A stretch of DNA of 64,000 bases from Flaveria trinervia (Eukaryota > Streptophyta > Magnoliopsida > Asterales > Asteraceae): assembly GCA_025506515.1 (NCBI GenBank), contig CM046452.1, positions 74,001,115 to 74,065,114 on the forward strand, given 5' to 3'. A program made the position numbers and the translations under genes. Under the pieces are notes generated by a model. It did no database searches and had not been told where the DNA came from. It was given only the letters and a program-made list of their open reading frames with translations. Each line of letters begins with the position of its first letter. Within the stretch, counting starts at the first letter, position 1. Of the stretch, positions 58,506 to 64,000 are shown piece after piece.

Positions 58506-58777
58506 TGTTGGTTCAAACCTTGTATTTCACACACACTTAAAACTCATGTAATTTAATTTTATGTATATTGCTTGAACTTTTATTCATAGATAGAAAAACT
58601 TACATTAAATAGAAGAAAAACTAACAAACTTGCAACTAACATACTCCTACGTGAACTTCCTAAAACAAGGAAAACAACCCCACTACTTTGACAAACTAAA
58701 ATCCTAATAAAACATGTGAAACAAACAAACAATATCACCAACCCGTGACGCGTGAACCAAATCCTATTAACCCAACA
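58506..58777 (-). repeat. G 3' LTR (left copy)
   Basis: 272 bp, TGTTGG...CCAACA, matching 59478-59748. Confidence 0.9.
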
Positions 58778-59464
58778 TTCACCCCCTTAATCGGTTTGTT
58801 CACACCGCTCACTTCACTGTAGTATTGAATCACCGTCTTCTCCAACCATCTCGACCTTTTCTGGACATCTGTCTTCACCTTGGTCATGTCTAAAATCATC
58901 TTTCACGGATCAACGACCTCTTCTCCGCCCACATTCAAAGTCACCCGACTTGAACTCCATCGTCATAATGTTAACAACGTGTAGTTTCTCCAACTTTCTT
59001 TTTCTTAACATCCCATGACCTTTTCTGATCACCCTTGTTCAAAGAGGCCTCTCCACCAACAAAGAAAACAAGATCACATCACCTTTAACGCTTTTTTGTA
59101 TCTGCCGAACCGAATCCAAAGCCACCAGATTTGACAGATCCATAAATGCTCGTTTTTCCCGTACTTCCATCGGTAAAACTTCTTATCACGAAACAAACCG
59201 ATCAAAGGTTCTTTGATCACCTTTAGTAGCCCCGAAACATCAGTGTTTATCACCGCTCACCCCTATCGTCTCAAACGGTACTTCTACCATGACAATAGTT
59301 GCACCGAAACACCTTCACGCTCCGTCTTCTGCTCTCGAACTATCCCGAAAAAGCCACATGTTGTCCCGAAACACTGGTAACCTGCCACGTTCGCCTTGCA
59401 GTGAAGGACACCACCCTTCGACGGTCGACTATCAAACCGACCTTACCGTCTCTCGAGCCCTGGG
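58778..59464 (-). other. G internal region
   Basis: C-rich on the plus strand compared with its surroundings. I see no frame of retroelement protein. A captured host fragment is possible but not shown. Confidence 0.5.
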
Positions 59465-59477
59465 CTATGATACCAAA

Positions 59478-59748
59478 TGTTAACTTAAACCTTGTATTTC
59501 ACACAAACTTAAAACTCACGTAATGTAATTTTGTGTATACAGCTTGAACTCTTATTCATAGATGGTAAAATTTACATTAAATAGAAGAAAAACTAACAAA
59601 CATGCAACTAACATACTCCTATGTGAGCTCCCTAAAACAAAGAAAACAGCCCCACTACTTTGACAAATTAAACTCTAATAAAACAAGTGAAACAAACAAA
59701 CTATATAACCAACCCGTGACTCGTGAACCAAACCTGATTAACCCAACA
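59478..59748 (-). repeat. G 5' LTR (right copy)
   Basis: 271 bp, TGTTAACTT...CCCAACA; the primer site lies two bases inside. Confidence 0.9.
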
Positions 59749-59753
59749 ATCAT

Positions 59754-59972
59754 CATCGCTCAACTGATGGATGCATCTGGACTAACTAGATGAATTAATC
59801 CTACTAATTAATATGCGGAGTTCAATTTGTAGTGTCAAACGTATAAAGAAAAAATGAGCAAACACTTGAAAAGTCACCCATGGAAATGGTTAATTGTGAC
59901 ATGGGGGGAAGGGTTGTGCTGAAGAAATAGCTGATTTTTCTGAGAATATTCACAAGTGTCATGTGGTTTGTA
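59754..59972. other. Stretch between G and J
   Basis: About 220 bp with no feature recognised. Confidence 0.45.
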
Positions 59973-60599
59973 TGTTAGGTTAATCTTGACAGAATATGAA
60001 TTCAGGTCGTTAGTTTTGGGTTACGGTTTAGTTGGAGATTTGTTTTGGATGTTGGGTCAATAAAAGTTGTTGGGTCATGTGCACGCATGTGATGTCATGA
60101 ACTGAATTAGAAGTAGTTAGCTAGCAGGGTCGAAAATAATTATGCTCATCTTTGACTTAGTGAGAGATGGTTCCAAGTAATTAGGAGATAGTTTTTTTTG
60201 TTATTTGACTATTTATGTAACTTTAAGTTAAAGACTCAATTAGAGAGTTTAGTAGTAGAAATATTCTTCTTCTTCTTAGCTATACTTGTGTGTTTTGAGT
60301 ATGTTTTATTACGGCCTGAACCAACATTTGGTATCAGAGCACTCGAGTTGAAGAGGCTGTTTTGAGAGTCGTGTTTCGAGAGGAGGTGCAGTTCTTCGCT
60401 GCAAGGAAAAAGGCAGCAGCATGAAGAACGGGGCTGAAAACAAAGTCAGAGTGGTTTACCATAATCGTATGTGATTAGATCAAAAAAAGATTGTCTTGGA
60501 AGTAAGAAAGAAATAAAGAAGAGGCACCACTAGAAATAGAAAAAATGAAAGAGGCTGGCGTCGCTTAGCAAGAAAGAAAGAAGGCCTCACAAGAAAGAG
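59973..60599 (+). mobile_element. Element J: 5' part of a TRIM-like element, plus strand
   Basis: LTR 59973-60326 starting TGTTAGGTTAATCTTGA, nearly the same start as the F and G LTRs on their sense strand, and ending CCAACA. The primer site TGGTATCAGAGC is at 60329-60340. A purine-rich leader to 60599 has no ORF. Element I begins at 60600 and no 3' LTR of J is found in the window, so J is truncated or interrupted. Confidence 0.6.
60329..60340 (+). promoter_or_regulatory. J primer-binding site
   Basis: TGGTATCAGAGC two bases after CCAACA (60321-60326). Confidence 0.75.
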
Positions 60600-61261
60600 T
60601 GTAACACCCTGAATTTCTATTCAAACGGAAGGAAAAGAAAAATAAATAGAAAGAATAGAGATTGTGCACAAGTGGAGGGGGAAAGAGTGTACAAAGTACA
60701 AATATCATTATTTGATGGATTTAAGGGGGGCATGGTCGCCCATATCAAAGCAGAACGTTGCTTTGCCCTCGGAGGAAGAAGAAGAAAGAGAGAGAGAGCC
60801 CGGTTCTAGAGAGAGAAAGAGGAAGAAGAAACCGAAAAGGTAAGTCTTCTCTTATTTGAGCTCGGTTTCAGCTGGGTTTCGAGTTCTTGACCGAATTTCT
60901 GGTTGTTTAGAGTTTCTTTTTGGGATTCAAGAGCTGAATCGAAGTGGGTCTTGAACTGGAAGAGTGTTATTCAAAGGTTGTTCAAGGTGAGTTTCTAGAA
61001 CCCCTCTTTTATTGATTTTCAACTAATTTGGGGCTATTATGCATACCAAGTAAACATTTTGAAAGAAACTGTGGCTTTACAGCTTTATGTTCGAAATGTT
61101 GTACGTATGTATGTACGTTATAGTGTTGATTATGGGTTAGTGATGATGTATAGCATGCTTAGATGGCCTTAGTATGTTAGATCTGTGCTTGGGTATGACT
61201 AGAATGGCAATCGGGTGATGTTGATAACATAGAAAATATTTCAGAATGTTCTGATGAACAT

Positions 61262-61545
61262 GAACAGTGGTCCATGCGCCCAGAGGTGGCTCATGCGCCC
61301 AAACAGTGGCCCATGCGCCCAGCACGCCCAGCATGTTGGCCCATGCGTCTAAGTGTGGCCATGCGCCCAGAGGGGGTCCATGCGCCTAAACAGTGGCCCA
61401 TGCGTCTAAGTGTTGGCCATACGCCTAAATAGTGCTCATGCGCCCAAGTGATTAAACGGCTATGTTAGTGATGCGCCTGAACAGGTGCCATGCGTCTGAA
61501 CAGGGCAGAAGCGCCCAAATAGTGCCCATGCGCCCAAATTGGTGA
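61262..61545 (+). repeat. Minisatellite in I LTR (CATGCGCCCA units)
   Basis: About 14 units such as GTGGCCCATGCGCCCAAACA, about 15-25 bp each. It lies at the same distance from the LTR start (660-945 bp) as the H minisatellite. Confidence 0.85.
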
Positions 61546-61850
61546 TGTTGTATGTTTATATTTATGTATGTTCCTTATTATGTATGTATATCTTCCCTTG
61601 GCTTTGCGTTGAACATTAATAAATGTAATGAAAGTATTATGTAACGTAGAGTGAAAGATAATGAAATGAGGAACGTAATGAAAGAATGCATGCATGAATA
61701 AATGAATAAAAGAGAAAGTATAGAAGGCTTACAAAGCAATATGTACAGAGGTGCACGGCTCTAATGCCTTAAGCTCTACCGCGTGAGGTTTAGCAAATCC
61801 TATAGTGTGCACGCAGGGGTTCCAGTCTTTGTGACTGACCTTCACTATTA

Positions 61851-62000
61851 TTACCCACTTCGGTGGAGGTGTTGTTACCCACTCCGGTGGGGGTGTTGTT
61901 ACCCATTTCGGTGGGGGTGTTGTTACCCACTTCGGTGGGGGTGTTGTTACCCACTTTGGTGGGGGTGATGTTACCCACTTCGGTGGGGGTGCTGTTACCC
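61851..62000 (+). repeat. 24-bp tandem repeat in I LTR, six units
   Basis: Unit TTACCCACTTCGGTGGGGGT plus GTTG. Each unit can fold as CCCAC-TTCG-GTGGG, a UUCG-capped hairpin in RNA. The 8-aa periodic ORF at 61863-62078 follows from the 24-bp period. Confidence 0.9.
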
Positions 62001-62426
62001 GAGTTACGTATAACTTCGGGGGTGTGGCATAAGGCCAAGCATATGTATGAGGTGATCACAAACGGTTGTAAAGTATAGTATGTTTTGAGATAAAGTAAAG
62101 AACGACTTTATGAAAGTAAAGTATGTTTTATTATAAAACTAGAACTCACTCAGCGTCGCTGACTTTTGTATGCATGATAGTTAGCAGGTATTTATTGATG
62201 CTGAGGAGTTGCAGGCATGGATGCATAAGCTACCAGGAGCATTTTGAGGCTGACATCTGTATTTTGACATGTCTTGTATTTTGATATGAAAAAAATATTG
62301 TAAATGACATGTTTTAGTTAATAATGAAAGTTTTAAATTCCACTGCAAAATAAATGTATGTTTTATAATGTTTTAAGTGCAATGAATGACCAACTGTGAG
62401 ATGCTTGGGAACGGGGCCTTACAAGT

Positions 62427-62438
62427 TGGTATCAAAGC
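62427..62438 (+). promoter_or_regulatory. I primer-binding site
   Basis: TGGTATCAAAGC, three bases after the LTR end, one base different from the usual initiator-Met site. Confidence 0.65.
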
Positions 62439-63077
62439 AAAAGTTTAAGTGAATTGGGTAAATATTTTGAAAAAACCTAATCTGAAATTGAGAATGGGAC
62501 TAAAAGGAAAAAGGGATGCCAGTCCTAGTAGCTACGTGCCTGCAGGTAAAGGTTTTATGTAAACGTTTAAAGTAAGTTAATGTTAACCGGCATTATGTGT
62601 GCATGTTATGTGGCTTGTGTGCTTGTGTGTAAATTTAGATACTGATGTAGTCGGGATAGGAAATGCTTGGGGTATGAAGAGTAAAGTAAGTGGCTAATCA
62701 CAACTGGCCACTGTAATTAGGGACTTACTATACTTGACATAAATTGAGTGTTACTTGACATATATTTTGAAAAAATAAAAGTCTATTTCAAATATCAAAC
62801 CCTGAAATTAAATACACTGATAAGTTAAAAGAAACTAATCGGAATCATCTGTTGAACCTTCAAAAAAATTATTTGAAATCATCGACATATATAGTCCAGA
62901 ATCGTCCACCCAAAAGGACAACACATAGGCTTCGAGCAACCATCATCGCCTTTATTATGATCATGAGAGAGAGTGACGTAACGACGTGTCAAGGGAGATC
63001 GCATTGCCACTCTGATCTTCCGTCTTCGTGTCGATCTCTTTTTCCGAATTCCAATTGCATTCGTAATGTTTTGTGTC

Positions 63078-63104
63078 GGTGTGTGTGTGTGAGAGAGAGA
63101 GAGA
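63078..63104. repeat. GT/GA microsatellite
   Basis: Compound (GT)n(GA)n tract. Confidence 0.9.
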
Positions 63105-63872
63105 CTGTGTTGATGCGTGGATGGGACCATTTTGCTAATTGTAATACTTTAGTGCCTAACTGGCTATAACATGAAAACATGATATTTTCATGTACTCACC
63201 GACCAAAATTTTTAATATATATTATAATATAATATAATATATACTATTATAAAACAATTAACGGGTTTTGAAAAATTTTGGACCAATGTCATTTTAGGCC
63301 ACTTTTACATATATGATTACGTGTATTAATGAGACTTTAGTGATATGTTTACATATTCTAGGACATTATACTTCTAGCTTTTGAGACCACGCTCCTTATT
63401 GAGACCAAAGAGGTGAGTTCATGTGACACTTTTTCAGACTACTTAGTTAAATTTGTTTCGGGAAATGAGAATATATACTCTTAAATATTTATTTAATTAA
63501 TTACTCAAGACTTATTTAGTTGACACAAAAATTCCCCAACTTTTACCACAATTGTTAACTCTAAAAGTAGCCACAAAATATATGGTGGTATTATAAGTGG
63601 AAACCCACACATAGTGGACCTATTTGGGACGATCATCCACCGAATAATATATGATTTATCTTGTATCATAAATTCCCGCTATTTGATCAATTATGTAGTA
63701 TCTGTTTCGCTCAGCAAGATATTCGCATATGCAAAGTTTGTTTTTCTTGCAACGTTGTTTCAAATGTATATTACATATCAAATTCCACCTAGTTCGGTAC
63801 GTCCCAAAGGGGGATTTGCATCCACACTAAATTGCATATACTTACATAAAAAATATCACGTGCCATTTTTCT

Positions 63873-63951
63873 AAAATTTTGTTTTATTGCCTCAATAATA
63901 TGTTTAAGTAAGAAAAATTTTGTTATATAGCCTCAATAATATGTTTAAGTA
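63873..63951 (+). repeat. Direct tandem duplication of about 38-40 bp
   Basis: Two copies sharing GCCTCAATAATATGTTTAAG preceded by AAAATTTTGTT. Confidence 0.85.
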
Positions 63952-64000
63952 CATTGGCTATGAGAAAAAAAAATTTGATGACAATCCGAATCTTATTTGA

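Larger units (their letters stand above)
58506..59748 (-). mobile_element. Element G: TRIM-like non-autonomous LTR element
   Basis: 1,243 bp with LTRs 58506-58777 and 59478-59748, perfect ATCAT duplication (58501-58505 and 59749-59753). Primer site on the minus strand TGGTATCATAG (59475-59465, one mismatch to the initiator-Met site). Purine tract CGATTAAGGGGGTGAA at 58793-58778. The internal region of 700 bp has no convincing ORF; the plus-strand frames near 59289 run into the LTR and are on the wrong strand. Confidence 0.9.
60600..62870 (+). mobile_element. Element I: Ty3/gypsy-type 5' LTR and leader, truncated
   Basis: LTR 60600-62423, TGTAACACCC...GGGGCCTTACA, the same ends as H. After it comes a primer site TGGTATCAAAGC (62427-62438) and some leader, but no gag or pol. 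The right limit (about 62870) is approximate. It contains two tandem-repeat arrays. Confidence 0.65.
62871..64000. other. Right-hand AT-rich DNA, no gene supported
   Basis: Frames at 62852-63169 and 63614-63874 show no family resemblance. The (TA)n-like tract at about 63215-63245 and the direct repeat at 63873 suggest non-coding DNA. Confidence 0.5.

Noticed and set aside
59289..59523. Plus-strand ORFs in element G
   Set aside because: Wrong strand for G, overlap each other and run into the LTR; no family match.
61863..62078. ORF with 8-aa periodic repeat (LLPTSVGV type)
   Set aside because: It results from a 24-bp tandem repeat within LTR I; no start context or protein family.
62852..63169. 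105-aa ORF with Cys-rich stretch
   Set aside because: Includes the GT/GA microsatellite; no recognisable domain.
63614..63874. 86-aa ORF starting MDLFGTIIHR
   Set aside because: The MDLFG start recalls integrase but nothing downstream fits; AT-rich chance frame.

Overview
The window looks like a gene-poor, repeat-rich stretch of a eudicot nuclear genome. I lean towards Asteraceae, because copia elements with a long 'YPRF' accessory ORF after pol are, from memory and unchecked, common there. About 93% of the 64 kb is LTR retrotransposon. The only host-gene trace is a broken papain-type cysteine protease (SAG12-like) on the minus strand at the left edge (1-1079). No RNA gene or CRISPR array was seen.

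Layout. Positions 1518-58346 are one small, old LTR element (F, TRIM-like, originally about 1.5 kb, minus strand) swollen to 57 kb by insertions. Its outer target duplication is CCATA. F holds two large Ty1/copia elements. C (minus, 2240-41376, duplication AAAAT) contains B (minus, 7849-32893), which contains the young A (plus, 16321-28666, duplication ATGAT). D (plus, 41615-57815) contains E, a rearranged Ty3/gypsy LTR (41812-44492, duplication AACAC), in its 5' LTR, and H, a solo gypsy-type LTR (46910-49103), in its gag. LTR divergence, counted by eye on parts of each pair, falls in nesting order: F about 12%, C about 5-7%, B about 3%, A 2 substitutions in about 785 bp. To the right lie a second TRIM (G, 58506-59748, duplication ATCAT), a TRIM 5' end (J, 59973-60599), a gypsy-type 5' LTR with its leader (I, from 60600), and about 1.1 kb of unassigned AT-rich DNA.

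Biology. A, B, C and D share one plan: LTR, initiator-Met tRNA primer site two bases inside the LTR, a long gag with two CCHC knuckles and a coiled coil, pol (protease, integrase, RT, RNase H), a spacer, a long accessory ORF in the envelope position, purine tract, LTR. This matches the Sirevirus lineage of Ty1/copia. Three features stand out. (1) The accessory proteins share an N-terminal module ending in a YPRF motif, then low-complexity and coiled-coil regions; B, C and D also share a C-terminal module (A's C-terminus is only tentatively equivalent). (2) Each family carries its own short palindromic word (A: TTCAGTAGTT/AACTACTGAA; B and D: CTTCCGAAG; C: CAGTCG/CGACTG) repeated in the LTR and again in the pol-accessory ORF spacer, as if the spacer copies the LTR promoter. 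(3) At every gag-pol junction the gag stop overlaps a branch-point-like CTAAC, followed by a 3' splice-site-like YAG|G (decayed in D).

Only A looks recently active: its pol is one open frame with all catalytic motifs, but gag and the accessory ORF are cut by single-base shifts. Its two LTRs differ more by 1-2 bp indels than by substitutions, so some frameshifts in this window may be assembly errors.
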